The notes under the pieces: model-generated
What the model was told of the DNA's origin: nothing
The model's input: the letters and a program-made list of their open reading frames with translations, nothing else
Databases searched by the model: none
Made by a program: the position numbers and the translations under genes
Assembly (NCBI RefSeq): GCF_014643375.1
Contig: NZ_BMJJ01000002.1
Coordinates: 345 to 64,344, forward strand
DNA: 64,000 nt
Direction: 5' to 3'
Source of the DNA: Aureimonas glaciei
GTDB lineage: Bacteria > Pseudomonadota > Alphaproteobacteria > Rhizobiales > Rhizobiaceae
Shown here: positions 41,724 through 50,786 of the stretch, piece by piece
How the letters are laid out: each line of letters opens with the position of its first letter
How positions within the stretch are numbered: position 1 is the stretch's first letter

Positions 41724-43997
41724 ATGTCTTTTCGCCGGGAGAAACTGACGCGGCCGATCTTCAAATGGGCCAAGGGCGTCCTGCCACAGCTGTCGGCGAC
41801 GGAGTCCGAGGCGATCGGCGCGGGCACCGTGTGGTGGGACGGCGAGCTGTTCTCCGGCAACCCGGACTGGGCAAGGCTTCTGGCGATGAAGCCGGCGCGA
41901 CTCTCGCCGGACGAGCAGGCCTTCATGGACGGGCCGGTCAATACGCTCTGCGCCATGATCGATGACTGGAAGCTGTCCGCCGAAGACCACGACCTCTCCC
42001 GCGAGGTCTGGGATTTCATGCGCAGCCAGAAATTCTTCGGCATGATCATCCCGAAGGAATATGGCGGCCTCGGCTTCTCGCACACCGCCCATTCCGAGGT
42101 CGTGCGCAAGGTCTCCTCCGCCAGCGTCGCCGCCGGCGTCACCGTCATGGTGCCGAACTCGCTCGGGCCAGGCGAGTTGATGGTGCATTTCGGCACCCAG
42201 GCGCAGCGCGACCACTGGCTGCCGCGTCTCGCCGACGGGCGCGAGATCCCCTGTTTCGGCCTGACCTCGGCGGAAGCCGGCTCGGACGCCGCGGCGATGA
42301 CCGATCGCGGCGTCGTCGCCTACGGCCAGCACGAGGGACAGGAAGTCCTCGGCATCCGCCTGAATTTTGCCAAGCGCTACATCACCCTCGGCCCTATCGC
42401 GACCGTCATGGGCCTCGCCTTCAAGCTGTTCGACCCCGAAAACCACCTGAAGCGGGGCGCTTCGCTCGGCATCACCGTGGCGCTGATCCCGACGACGACG
42501 CCGGGCGTCACCGTCGGCGACCGGCACGTGCCGCTCTCCACCTATTTCCAGAACGGTCCGCTCGTCGGCGAGGACGTTTTCATTCCGATGGACTGGATTC
42601 TCGGCGGCGAGGCGCAGATCGGCCAGGGCTGGACCATGCTGATGACGGCGCTCGCCGCCGGCCGCTCGATCTCGCTGCCCTCGCAGTCGGCCGCGGGCGC
42701 GGCCTATTGCGCCCGCGTCACCGGCGCTTATGCGCGCGTGCGCCAGCAGTTCAACCTGCCGATTGGCCAGTTCGAGGGCATCCAGGAGCCGCTGGCGCAG
42801 CTCGCCGCCCATGCCTACCAGATCGACGCCGCGCGGCGCCTGACGGTCGCCGCCCTCGACGAGGGGCACCGTCCCTCGGTGATCTCGGCCATTATGAAGG
42901 CGCATGCGACATACCGCATGCGCGAATCGGTCGATCTCGCCATGGACGTGCATGGCGGCAAGGCGATCATGGACGGGCCGAAGAACTATCTCGGCAATCT
43001 CTACAAGTCGGTGCCGATCGGCATCACCGTCGAGGGCGCCAATATCCTGACGCGCAATCTGATGATCTACGGCCAGGGCGCGATCCGGGCGCATCCCTAC
43101 CTGCTGAAGGAGATGCAGGCCCTCGCCGATCCGGATGCGGAAAAGGGCCTCGACGCTTTCGACCGGCATTTCTGGGCGCATGCCCGGCATGCCGTGGTCA
43201 ATGCGGCGCGGGCGACGCTCCGGGGCTGGAGCGGCGGGCTGGCCGCGCCGGCGCCGGATGGCGCCGCCTTCACCGGCCACTGGCGCCAGCTGTCGCGCTA
43301 TTCCGCCGCCTTCGCGCTCCTGTCCGATCTGGCTCTGCTGACGCTCGGCGGCGGGCTGAAACGCAAGGAGATGCTGTCGGCGCGGCTCGGCGACATCCTG
43401 GCCGAGCTGTATCTGCTGGCCGCGGCGCTCAAGCGCTTCGAGGACGAGGGACGGCCGGAAGCCGACAGGCCGATCATCGACTACATCTTCGCCAAGGGCC
43501 TCTACCGGATGGGCGTCGCCTTCAACGGCGTCCTGGAAAACCTGCCCGCCCGCTGGGCGGCGCTGACGGTGCGGCTTCTGTGCTTCCCCTATGGCATTCC
43601 GCTTCCCGCGCCGACCGACGACGTCATCACGGAACTCGCCGAGATCCTGATGCGGCCCTCCAGTCAGCGCGACCGGCTGACACCCGATCTCTATCTCGGC
43701 GAGGGGCGCGAGGATCATGCCGTCGCCGATCTCGAGGCGGCTTTCGAACGCCTCAGCGCTGCCGCCTCGATCGACCGGAAGATGCGCGAGGCAAAGCTCC
43801 GAGACCCGCAGGCGGCCCTCGATCAGGGCATCATCACGGCTGCCGATTTCGGCGAGCTCGCCGAGATCCGCCAGGCGGTGGCGCGGGTCGTCGCCGTCGA
43901 CGCGTTCGCGATGGCGAGGGTCTCGCCGATTTCGGGGCAGCACCAGCGCGATGACGGAAGAGACGGCGATGAGCGCCGGGCGGACGCCGCCGAATAG
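41724..43997 (+). CDS. Acyl-CoA dehydrogenase, FadE type
   Basis: A large acyl-CoA dehydrogenase (757 residues from this start), resembling E. coli FadE, for the first step of fatty acid beta-oxidation. FMRSQKFFGMIIPKEYGGLGFS, TSAEAGSDAAAMTDRG and MDVHGGKAIMDGPKNYLGNLY (flavin-site segments) are present. The C-terminal ~25 residues (RVSPISGQHQRDDGRDGDER...) are polar and look unlike the end of homologues. The ATG at 41724 follows GGGAGCTG; an ATG at 41700 is possible. Confidence 0.92.
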   Translation: MSFRREKLTRPIFKWAKGVLPQLSATESEAIGAGTVWWDGELFSGNPDWARLLAMKPARLSPDEQAFMDGPVNTLCAMIDDWKLSAEDHDLSREVWDFMRSQKFFGMIIPKEYGGLGFSHTAHSEVVRKVSSASVAAGVTVMVPNSLGPGELMVHFGTQAQRDHWLPRLADGREIPCFGLTSAEAGSDAAAMTDRGVVAYGQHEGQEVLGIRLNFAKRYITLGPIATVMGLAFKLFDPENHLKRGASLGITVALIPTTTPGVTVGDRHVPLSTYFQNGPLVGEDVFIPMDWILGGEAQIGQGWTMLMTALAAGRSISLPSQSAAGAAYCARVTGAYARVRQQFNLPIGQFEGIQEPLAQLAAHAYQIDAARRLTVAALDEGHRPSVISAIMKAHATYRMRESVDLAMDVHGGKAIMDGPKNYLGNLYKSVPIGITVEGANILTRNLMIYGQGAIRAHPYLLKEMQALADPDAEKGLDAFDRHFWAHARHAVVNAARATLRGWSGGLAAPAPDGAAFTGHWRQLSRYSAAFALLSDLALLTLGGGLKRKEMLSARLGDILAELYLLAAALKRFEDEGRPEADRPIIDYIFAKGLYRMGVAFNGVLENLPARWAALTVRLLCFPYGIPLPAPTDDVITELAEILMRPSSQRDRLTPDLYLGEGREDHAVADLEAAFERLSAAASIDRKMREAKLRDPQAALDQGIITAADFGELAEIRQAVARVVAVDAFAMARVSPISGQHQRDDGRDGDERRADAAE

Positions 43998-44020
43998 TCC
44001 GGCACCCGCAAGAGGGGAGG

Positions 44021-44050
44021 GACGCTGCGGCTCCGCGCCGCAGCGTCTCT
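44021..44050. terminator. Terminator hairpin between convergent genes
   Basis: A perfect 10-bp stem GACGCTGCGG (44021-44030) / CCGCAGCGTC (44038-44047) with a 7-nt loop lies between the plus-strand acyl-CoA dehydrogenase and the minus-strand FAH-family gene. The T-tract is weak on both sides; it may act on both. Confidence 0.65.
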
Positions 44051-44051
44051 G

Positions 44052-44894
44052 TCAGCAGTTCACGCAGACATATTCCTGGACGCCGAGGCCGTCGCCCCCG
44101 ACCCGCATGCGGTCGCCCACGCCGAGAAAGCGCGGCGGATCGTAGGACAGCCCGACGCCGCCGGGCGTTCCCGTGAGGATCACGTCGCCCGGTTCCAGTC
44201 GCGCGAAGCGGGAGATGTAGGAGACGAGATAGGGCACCTTGAAGATCATGTCGGCGGTGCTGCCCTGCTGCTGCCGCACGCCGTTGACCTCGAGCCAGAG
44301 GGTCAGGTCATCGTAGTTTTTCAACTCGTCCGGCGTCACCAGCCAGGGACCGAGAGGCGCGAAGGTATCGTGCGACTTGCCCTTGAACCATTGTCCGCCG
44401 CGCTGCAGCTGCAGAGCGCGCTCGGTGATGTCGTTGGCCAGGGTGAAGCCGGCGACATGGCTCATCGCATCCTCGACACGGACGTATTTCGCCGTGCGCC
44501 CGATCACCACCGCCAGTTCCACGCCCCAGTCGGTGCGGGTGGCCAGGCGAGGGATCTCGATCGGATCGTTCGGGCCGCTGACGGCCGACGGCGCCTTCAT
44601 GAAGACGGTCGGCTCCGGGTTGATCTTGAACCCGGCCAGCGCGGCGCTTTCCTGGAAATTCGGGCCGACGCCGATGATCTTGTTGATCCGCGACACGGGA
44701 GCGCACAGCCGTGCACCGCGCGGCGCCAAAGGCAGGTCGTCGACATCCAGATCCCGCAGGGCGGCGAGCCTCTCGGGCTCGAGAGCCGTGCCCGAAAGGC
44801 TCGGGACGTGACGTGAGAGGTCTCTGATCGCGCCAAGCGCATCGACAAGTCCGGGCTTCTCCGAGCCACGGTCACCAAAGCGCACCAGGCGCAT
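44052..44894 (-). CDS. Fumarylacetoacetate hydrolase-family protein
   Basis: A 280-residue FAH-superfamily enzyme. The N-terminal half is a variable lid; the catalytic domain begins KIIGVGPNFQESAA, with metal ligands expected in TDWGVELAVVIG (Glu), GFTLANDITER (Asp) and LTGTPGGVGLSYDPPRFL. Family members are 2-hydroxyhepta-2,4-diene-1,7-dioate isomerases, ureidoglycolate lyases and acylpyruvases; this one is unassigned. A GGAGGAG ribosome-binding site precedes the ATG, embedded in a GTTC-N7-GTTC pattern. Confidence 0.9.
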   Translation of the reverse strand: MRLVRFGDRGSEKPGLVDALGAIRDLSRHVPSLSGTALEPERLAALRDLDVDDLPLAPRGARLCAPVSRINKIIGVGPNFQESAALAGFKINPEPTVFMKAPSAVSGPNDPIEIPRLATRTDWGVELAVVIGRTAKYVRVEDAMSHVAGFTLANDITERALQLQRGGQWFKGKSHDTFAPLGPWLVTPDELKNYDDLTLWLEVNGVRQQQGSTADMIFKVPYLVSYISRFARLEPGDVILTGTPGGVGLSYDPPRFLGVGDRMRVGGDGLGVQEYVCVNC

Positions 44895-44897
44895 GCT

Positions 44898-44912
44898 GAA
44901 CTCCTCCTGAAC
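44898..44912. promoter_or_regulatory. GAAC-N7-GAAC overlapping the FAH-family ribosome-binding site
   Basis: GAACTCCTCCTGAAC matches the LexA half-site pattern, but its spacer is the complement of the AGGAGGA ribosome-binding site immediately before the start at 44894. A functional LexA site at that position is possible but a chance match is more likely. Confidence 0.2.
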
Positions 44913-45129
44913 AGATCAGCAGAAATGTCCCGATCCGGAAATCGTTCCTAAAACTGGAAGCTTGGCTGATCATTCACCTGGGATGGGACGGGCGCTGGGA
45001 TGGGAGGCGACGCAACGCTCCAGGACCATCGCGAAGGATAGCGCGATTGACGATTACGTAAATAGTGCGTAGCCGTCCTTGCTCCCGCGCGCTGCGGGGA
45101 AAGGGTTCGACATCGGGGAGGAGAGTCGA

Positions 45130-46917
45130 ATGTACACTGCACCGGTCGAGGATATTGTCTTTGCCCTGACCGCCGTTTCCGGACTCGGAGAGGCGATGCG
45201 GACGGGGGAGAGCGGCGACCTGACGCTCGATCTGCTCGATGCCATCCTGACGGAAGCGGGGCGCTTCGCGAGCGAGGAGATGGCGCCGCTGGCGGCCGTC
45301 GGCGACCGCCAGGGCGCAACCGCCCAGAACGGCGTCGTCACCACGCCGGAAGGCTGGCGCGACCTCTATGCCGCCTGGATCGACGGCGGCTGGAACGCGC
45401 TGACCGGCCCGGCCGATTTCGGCGGCCAGGGCCTGCCGGTGGCGCTGTCGGCGGCGGTCTTCGAGATCTGGAACGGCGCGTCGATGGCCTTTGCGCTCGG
45501 GCCGATGCTGACCGTCGGCGCCGTCGAGGCGATCGCCGCTCACGGCTCGGACACGATGAAGCGGATCTATCTCGAAAAGCTCGTCTCCGGCGCCTGGATG
45601 GGGACGATGAACCTCACCGAGCCGCAGGCCGGCTCGGACCTTTCGGCGTTGACCACCCGTGCCGAACGCCGCGACGACGGCAGCTACCGAATTTTCGGCA
45701 CCAAGATCTACATCACCTATGGCGAGCACGATTTCACCGACAACATCGTGCACCTCGTCCTCGCCCGCCTGCCGGACGCGCCGGCCGGGGTGAAGGGCAT
45801 CTCGCTCTTCCTCGTGCCGAAATTCCTGGTGCAGGAAGACGGAAGCCTCGGGCCCCGCAACGACGTGAAATGCCATGCGCTCGAGCACAAGCTCGGCATC
45901 CACGGCTCGCCGACCTGCACCATGATCTATGGCGACGGCACCGGCGAGACGGGGGAAGCCGGCGCCATCGGCTGGGTGGTCGGCGAGGAAAACAAGGGCC
46001 TCGCCTGCATGTTCACGATGATGAACAATGCCCGCCTGCACGTCGGCACGCAGGGCGTCGGCGTCGCCGAGGCGGCGTACCAGAAAGCGCTCGCCTATGC
46101 GCGCGAGCGCCGCCAGGGCCGCGCCACGCGCCTCGGCCAGGGTGAGGCGGCGCCGCAGGGCATGAGCCCGATCGTCGAGCATCCCGATGTCGCCCGCACC
46201 CTCCTGACCATGAAGGCGCTGACCGGCGCTGCCCGCGCCATCACCTTCGCCTGCGGTCACGCCATCGACCGCGCGCATGGCGAGGACGAGGCCCAGCGCA
46301 CCTGGAGCGACCGGGCGCATCTGCTGACGCCGATCGCCAAGGCTTTCGGCACCGATGTCGGCGTCGACGTCGCCTCGCTCGGCATCCAGGTCCACGGCGG
46401 CATGGGTTTCATCGAGGAGACCGGCGCCGCCCAACTCCTGCGCGACGCCCGTATCGCGCCGATCTACGAGGGCACCAACGGCATCCAGGCCATCGACCTC
46501 GTCCTGCGCAAGCTGCCGCTGGCCGGCGGGACCGCGATGGGCTCGTATGTCACCGAGCTCGCAACGGTGGTCGAGGCGGTTCGCGGCGCCAACCATCCCG
46601 GTTTCGGCCGCACCGCCGAGGCACTCACCGAAGCGCTCGCCGATCTCGTCGCCGCCACCGACTTCCTGCTGGCCGCGCTGGCCGGCAAGGACAGCGAAAC
46701 GGCGCTCGCCGGGGCGACGCCCTATCTCCGGCTCGCGGGCCTCGCCGCCGGCGCCGTCTATCTCGCCAAGGGCGCGCTCGCCGATCCCGCCCGCGAGGAC
46801 CGCATGGCGCTCGCCCGCTTCATGGCGGAGAATCTCCTTGGCGAGACGGCGGCGCTGAAGAGCCGGGTGACGAACGGTGCCGCCAGTCTTGCCGCGGCGC
46901 GCATCGTGCTGGCCTGA
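45130..46917 (+). CDS. Acyl-CoA dehydrogenase, DmdC-like (extended C-terminus)
   Basis: A 595-residue dehydrogenase of the long DmdC/AidB-like branch. MYTAPVEDIVF begins it in family style; MNLTEPQAGSDLSAL holds the flavin/acyl-CoA site and QVHGGMGFIEETGAAQLLRD and YEGTNGIQAIDLVLRKL (Glu of the active site) follow. DmdC oxidises 3-methylmercaptopropionyl-CoA in DMSP catabolism; many members act on other short acyl-CoAs, so the substrate is undecided. GGGGAGGAGAG precedes the ATG at 45130. An enoyl-CoA hydratase follows. Confidence 0.92.
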   Translation: MYTAPVEDIVFALTAVSGLGEAMRTGESGDLTLDLLDAILTEAGRFASEEMAPLAAVGDRQGATAQNGVVTTPEGWRDLYAAWIDGGWNALTGPADFGGQGLPVALSAAVFEIWNGASMAFALGPMLTVGAVEAIAAHGSDTMKRIYLEKLVSGAWMGTMNLTEPQAGSDLSALTTRAERRDDGSYRIFGTKIYITYGEHDFTDNIVHLVLARLPDAPAGVKGISLFLVPKFLVQEDGSLGPRNDVKCHALEHKLGIHGSPTCTMIYGDGTGETGEAGAIGWVVGEENKGLACMFTMMNNARLHVGTQGVGVAEAAYQKALAYARERRQGRATRLGQGEAAPQGMSPIVEHPDVARTLLTMKALTGAARAITFACGHAIDRAHGEDEAQRTWSDRAHLLTPIAKAFGTDVGVDVASLGIQVHGGMGFIEETGAAQLLRDARIAPIYEGTNGIQAIDLVLRKLPLAGGTAMGSYVTELATVVEAVRGANHPGFGRTAEALTEALADLVAATDFLLAALAGKDSETALAGATPYLRLAGLAAGAVYLAKGALADPAREDRMALARFMAENLLGETAALKSRVTNGAASLAAARIVLA

Positions 46918-46976
46918 TCACCTCTGGCCGGCATCCGCCGCGGTGCCGGCATGACATCTTTTTCGGGAAAGCTGCC

Positions 46977-47720
46977 ATGAGCGACTTCATCGCCACTTCC
47001 GTCGACGACGGCGTCCTCACCGTCCGGATGAATCGGCCGCAGAAGAAGAACGCCATCGACCGGCCGATGTACCGGGCGCTGACGGCCGCGCTCGAGCGAG
47101 CCGACGGCGACGACACGATCGGCGCGACGTTGATCCTCGGCGTTCCCGGCGCGTTTTCCGCCGGCAACGACATCGCCGACTTCATCGCCTTCGCCGCCAG
47201 CGGCGGGGAGGGCGACGAGGTGGAATCCTTTCTCTACGCGCTGGCGCGGTCGCAGAAGCCGCTGGTCGCCGCGGTGGATGGCCTCGCCATCGGCATCGGC
47301 ACGACGCTGCTGATGCACTGCGACCTCGTCTTCGCCGCCCCCGGCTCGATCTTCCGCACGCCCTTCCTTGATCTCGGCCTCGTGCCGGAGGCCGGCTCCA
47401 GCCTGCTCGCGCCGCAGTTGATGGGACAGCAGCGGGCCTTCGCGCTGCTGGCGATGGGAGAAAGCTTCGACGTGGAGGCCGCGCGCGAGGCCAACCTCGT
47501 CTACCGCATCGTCGACAGCGCCGATCTGGAAGAGACCGCGACCAAGGCGGCGAAAACCCTGGCGGCCAAGCCGCGGGAGGCGATGGCGATCGCGCGTGAT
47601 TTCGTGCGGGGGCCGCGCGCGCCGGTGATCGAGCGGATCGAGGAAGAGCTGCGCCAGTTCAAGGCGCGGCTGTCGTCGAAGGAGGCACGCGCCGCCTTCC
47701 AGGCCTTCATGACGCGCTGA
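46977..47720 (+). CDS. Enoyl-CoA hydratase/isomerase
   Basis: A 247-residue crotonase-fold enzyme. MNRPQKKNAIDRPMYR is the usual N-terminal block, GAFSAGNDIADF forms the oxyanion loop and AVDGLAIGIGTTLLMHCDLVFA the helix-strand after it. One catalytic Glu is in LGLVPEAGSS. It lies 59 bp after the DmdC-like gene and probably acts next in the same beta-oxidation-like sequence. Whether hydratase or isomerase cannot be decided. Confidence 0.9.
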   Translation: MSDFIATSVDDGVLTVRMNRPQKKNAIDRPMYRALTAALERADGDDTIGATLILGVPGAFSAGNDIADFIAFAASGGEGDEVESFLYALARSQKPLVAAVDGLAIGIGTTLLMHCDLVFAAPGSIFRTPFLDLGLVPEAGSSLLAPQLMGQQRAFALLAMGESFDVEAAREANLVYRIVDSADLEETATKAAKTLAAKPREAMAIARDFVRGPRAPVIERIEEELRQFKARLSSKEARAAFQAFMTR

Positions 47721-47726
47721 GACGCA

Positions 47727-48359
47727 TCAGCGCGTCGGCGGCTCGGCGTCGCCGGCATCCTCGCCGTCGCGGCGCGCCTCGCGGATGAAGCCGAGGATGG
47801 TCGTCGCACTGGCGATGACGAAGACGAGCGCCACGGCGCCGAACACCCAGCGCCCCGCCGAGAGATAGCGCTCGACCGCCGTGCCGAGGAGATAGGCGCC
47901 GCCGCTGTAGGCGCCGGTCCACAGGGCGGCGCCCAAAACGTTGTAGAACGAGAATTTCAGCCAGGGCATGCGCGTCGTGCCGGCGATGAAGCCGCAGAGC
48001 TGGCGCAGGATCAGGATGAAGCGGGCGATGAGCACGATCGGCGGGCCGCGGTCGAGAAAGCGCTGCTCCATCCGCGCGATCTGCTGGCGCGACAGCCCCA
48101 TCTTCATGCCCCAGCGATAGACGAAGCCGCGGCCGTAGCGGTAGCCGATGACATAGCCGACATTGTCGCCGAGGACGCCGCCGGCCCAGGCCGCCAGGAA
48201 CACTTCGAGAAAGCCGAGCCGCCCCTGGCTCGCCAGCACCCCGGCCGCCACCAGCAGGCTTTCCCCCGGCACCGGCAGGCCGGAGGACTCGATCAGGATG
48301 CCGACAAAGACCACCACGACGCCGTAGTCGGCGAGAAAGTTCATCAGCTGGTCGAGCAT
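47727..48359 (-). CDS. DedA-family membrane protein
   Basis: A 210-residue DedA/VTT-domain protein, now linked to undecaprenyl-phosphate flipping. The re-entrant motif ESSGLPVPGESLLVAAGVLA is near the N-terminus and the basic FILILRQLCGFIAGTTRMPWLKF block in the centre. The ATG at 48359 gives the normal start (MLDQLMNFL); the open frame extends 13 codons upstream. It converges with the hydratase gene. Confidence 0.92.
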   Translation of the reverse strand: MLDQLMNFLADYGVVVVFVGILIESSGLPVPGESLLVAAGVLASQGRLGFLEVFLAAWAGGVLGDNVGYVIGYRYGRGFVYRWGMKMGLSRQQIARMEQRFLDRGPPIVLIARFILILRQLCGFIAGTTRMPWLKFSFYNVLGAALWTGAYSGGAYLLGTAVERYLSAGRWVFGAVALVFVIASATTILGFIREARRDGEDAGDAEPPTR

Positions 48360-48475
48360 CGGGGCTTTCGGGAGGGCTGCGGCCGGCCCTTCTAGCAACG
48401 CGCCCCGTCGGCGGCAATGCGAGGGGTGTGGCGGTCGCGCTGTGGACGCTCGGCCTCAGAACGATGCCTTTCCTT

Positions 48476-48526
48476 CGTCATCCTCGGGGCCCTGGGCCCG
48501 GGTCCGCGCTTCGCGCGAGGATGACG
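48476..48526. repeat. Palindromic dispersed repeat (CGTCATCCTCG type), copy 2
   Basis: CGTCATCCTCGGGGCCCTGG at the left and GCGCGAGGATGACG at the right pair at their ends. This is the short form of the 143-bp element at 3907-4049: the centre containing the GGATCC arms is missing here. Confidence 0.8.
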
Positions 48527-48566
48527 ACCGTCAAACGTCCCGCAGAGTGCAAGACGGCCGAAAAGC

Positions 48567-49796
48567 CTACCGCTGGAACAGCGCCACGGCCTCGACATGG
48601 TGCGACCAGAGGAACTGGTCGATGGGGGTGACGGAGAGGAGCTTGTAGCCGCCGTCGACGAGGATGCGGGCGTCGCGGGCGAGGGTCGCCGGATTGCAGG
48701 AGACGGCGGCGATGCGCTTGACCTTGGAGGCGGCGAGTTCGCGGGCCTGCGTCTCGGCGCCGGCGCGGGGCGGGTCGAAGACGACGCCGGCGAATTTCGA
48801 CAGGTCCTTGGCCATGACCGGGCGGCGGAAGAGGTCGCGCTTTTCCAGCGTGATCGGCTTCAGCCCGTCGACGCCGCGGCGGGCGAGATCGAGCGCGGCG
48901 AGCGCCGAGGCCTCGGTCTCCACGGCATGCACGGCACCGGTCGAGGCGAGCCTGAGGGCGAAGGTGCCGATGCCGCAGAACAGGTCCATCGTCGCCTTGC
49001 AGGGGGCGAGATGCTCGGCGACCAGCGCCGCCATCGCGCCTTCGGCGGAGGCGACCGCCTGCAGGAAGGCGCCGGGCGGCGGGCCGACCTGGATGCCGCC
49101 GACCTGAATCGTCGGCCGGCGCGATTCGAGGATGATTTCGCCGTCGAGCGTCAGCCGCGCGATATCGCGCCGAAGCGCGAAGGCGGTCAGCGACTGGCGC
49201 AGGCTGTCGGTGAGCTTGGCGGTTTCCGACAGCGCGATGTCGAGCCCGGCATCGGTCGCCGTCACGCTCATGCGCATCGGCCGCTTGCGGTCGGCGACGA
49301 TCAGCGCCAGCGCCTTCAGGTCGGCGAGGCGGCTGGCGATGGCCGGCACGACGATCAGGCAGACGTCGATGTCGGCGATGCGGTTCGTCTGGCTCTCGAA
49401 GAAGCCGAAGACGACCTTGTTGCCCTCGCGCAGGCCGGAGAAGACGGCGCGGCGGCGGGAGGCGGGGGCGCAGGGGATGAGGTCGCCGACTTCGGGTTCG
49501 AGCCCGGCATGCGCAAAAGCCTCGACGACGAGGTTGCGCTTGAAGCTGCGGTACAGCGGCTCGCTCGCATGCTGCAGGTCGCAGCCGCCGCAGACGCCGA
49601 AATGCGGGCAGGGGGGCACCTGGCGCTCCGGCGAGGCGATGAGGATCTCCTCGGCCGCATAGTGCGATCCGATGCGCTCGACCGACACGCGCTCGCCCGG
49701 CAGGGTGAAGGGCACGAACAGCGGCTCGCCGTGATCGGGGCGGGCGACGCCGTCGCCCTTGGCGCCGAGCGCCTCGATGGTGAGGGAGAGGCTCAT
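48567..49796 (-). CDS. 23S rRNA (uracil-5)-methyltransferase, RlmD/RumA-like
   Basis: A 409-residue TrmA-family methyltransferase. An N-terminal TRAM-like segment is followed by the iron-sulfur cysteines CPHFGVCGGCDLQH, then the SAM domain with LFCGIGTFALRLA, VVFDPPRAG and the catalytic cysteine in VSCNPATLARD. The iron-sulfur motif argues for an rRNA enzyme rather than tRNA TrmA. Its start overlaps the stop of tlyA by 4 bp. Confidence 0.9.
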   Translation of the reverse strand: MSLSLTIEALGAKGDGVARPDHGEPLFVPFTLPGERVSVERIGSHYAAEEILIASPERQVPPCPHFGVCGGCDLQHASEPLYRSFKRNLVVEAFAHAGLEPEVGDLIPCAPASRRRAVFSGLREGNKVVFGFFESQTNRIADIDVCLIVVPAIASRLADLKALALIVADRKRPMRMSVTATDAGLDIALSETAKLTDSLRQSLTAFALRRDIARLTLDGEIILESRRPTIQVGGIQVGPPPGAFLQAVASAEGAMAALVAEHLAPCKATMDLFCGIGTFALRLASTGAVHAVETEASALAALDLARRGVDGLKPITLEKRDLFRRPVMAKDLSKFAGVVFDPPRAGAETQARELAASKVKRIAAVSCNPATLARDARILVDGGYKLLSVTPIDQFLWSHHVEAVALFQR

Positions 49797-50557
49797 GCCT
49801 TCTTCCCCGCCATCAGAAATTCGTGATTGCCGTCCCCGCCGTCGATCGGCGAGGGGATCGGGTCACCAGCCGTCCAGCCCGGCTGCGCGTTCAGCCAGGC
49901 GCAGAGGTCGGCGGCGACGGCGGGGGCGGACTCGGGATCGCGCAGGAGGCCGTTCTTGGCGATGGCGAGGCGCCCCGCCTCGAACTGCGGCTTGATCAGA
50001 AAAATGCCGTCGGTGCCGGGCTCGGCCAGCTCCAGCGCCGGCGGCAGCGCCAGCTTCATCGAGATGAAGCTGACATCGCAGACGAGGACGTCGAAGGCGC
50101 GGCCTTCAAGATTCTCTTCCTCGAGGTCGCGGGCGTTCAGCCCCTCGATCGAGGTGACCCTTTCGTCGGCTTCGATGCGCGGGTGGATCTGGCCGTGGCC
50201 AACATCGATGGCGACGACATGCGCTGCGCCGCGCCGGAGCAGCACTTCGGTGAAACCGCCCGTCGAGGCGCCGACGTCGAGCGCGGTGCGCCCCGTCACG
50301 TCGATCTTGAACGCGTCGAGCGCCGCCTCGAGCTTCAGCCCGGCGCGCGAGACATAATCGGCAGCGGGATCGTCGAGGGTGATCTCGCTCTCCGGCGGCA
50401 CGTTGAGGCTCGGCTTGGTGACGGTGAGGCCGTCGACCTTGACGTGCCCGCGCAAAATCGCGTCGCGGGCGCGCGCCCGGCTTGCGGCGAGGCCGCGGTC
50501 GGCGACGAGGATATCGAGCCTGATGCGCGACAGGTGTTGTTCTTCGGTAGCGGCCAT
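49793..50557 (-). CDS. tlyA: TlyA-family RNA methyltransferase
   Basis: A 254-residue protein with an N-terminal S4 RNA-binding domain (RLDILVADRGLAASRARARD) and an FtsJ-type methyltransferase domain (LDVGASTGGFTEVLLRRGA, FLIKPQFE). TlyA proteins 2'-O-methylate rRNA, which in actinobacteria affects capreomycin sensitivity. Gene order dxs-tlyA-RlmD-like is conserved in Rhizobiales. Confidence 0.92.
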   Translation of the reverse strand: MAATEEQHLSRIRLDILVADRGLAASRARARDAILRGHVKVDGLTVTKPSLNVPPESEITLDDPAADYVSRAGLKLEAALDAFKIDVTGRTALDVGASTGGFTEVLLRRGAAHVVAIDVGHGQIHPRIEADERVTSIEGLNARDLEEENLEGRAFDVLVCDVSFISMKLALPPALELAEPGTDGIFLIKPQFEAGRLAIAKNGLLRDPESAPAVAADLCAWLNAQPGWTAGDPIPSPIDGGDGNHEFLMAGKKA

Positions 50558-50638
50558 CGGCAGGTCATGCGGGTACGGCGCGCAAATGGCAAGCGGGATC
50601 GGTGGGGACGTGTGTCCCAGACGGTCGCGGCGAGGTTT

Positions 50639-50762
50639 CTTCTCCCCTCCGGGGAGAAGGTCGCGGCAGCGGGATGAGGGGCGCCGAAGGCGGCAACCGT
50701 GACAGGGGAGCGCTCCCCTCTTCCGGCCGCTTCGCGGCCACCTTCTCCCCGGAGGGGAGAAG
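50639..50762. repeat. Palindromic dispersed repeat (RIME-like), copy 3
   Basis: Hairpins CTTCTCCCCTCCGGGGAGAA at 50639-50658 and CTTCTCCCCGGAGGGGAGAA near 50742-50761 flank an inner region with GGCAGCGGGATGAGGGG. Nearly identical in layout to copy 2 (18515-18637). It lies in the gap between dxs and tlyA. Confidence 0.85.
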
Positions 50763-50786
50763 AATGGCGCCTCGCTCTGTGGCGCC

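Noticed and set aside
40500-43943. A 1147-codon open frame on the minus strand
   Set aside because: It lies antisense to purD and the FadE-type gene, is rich in Arg/Asp/His/Gly, and has no recognisable domain; this is the usual reverse-strand shadow in GC-rich DNA.
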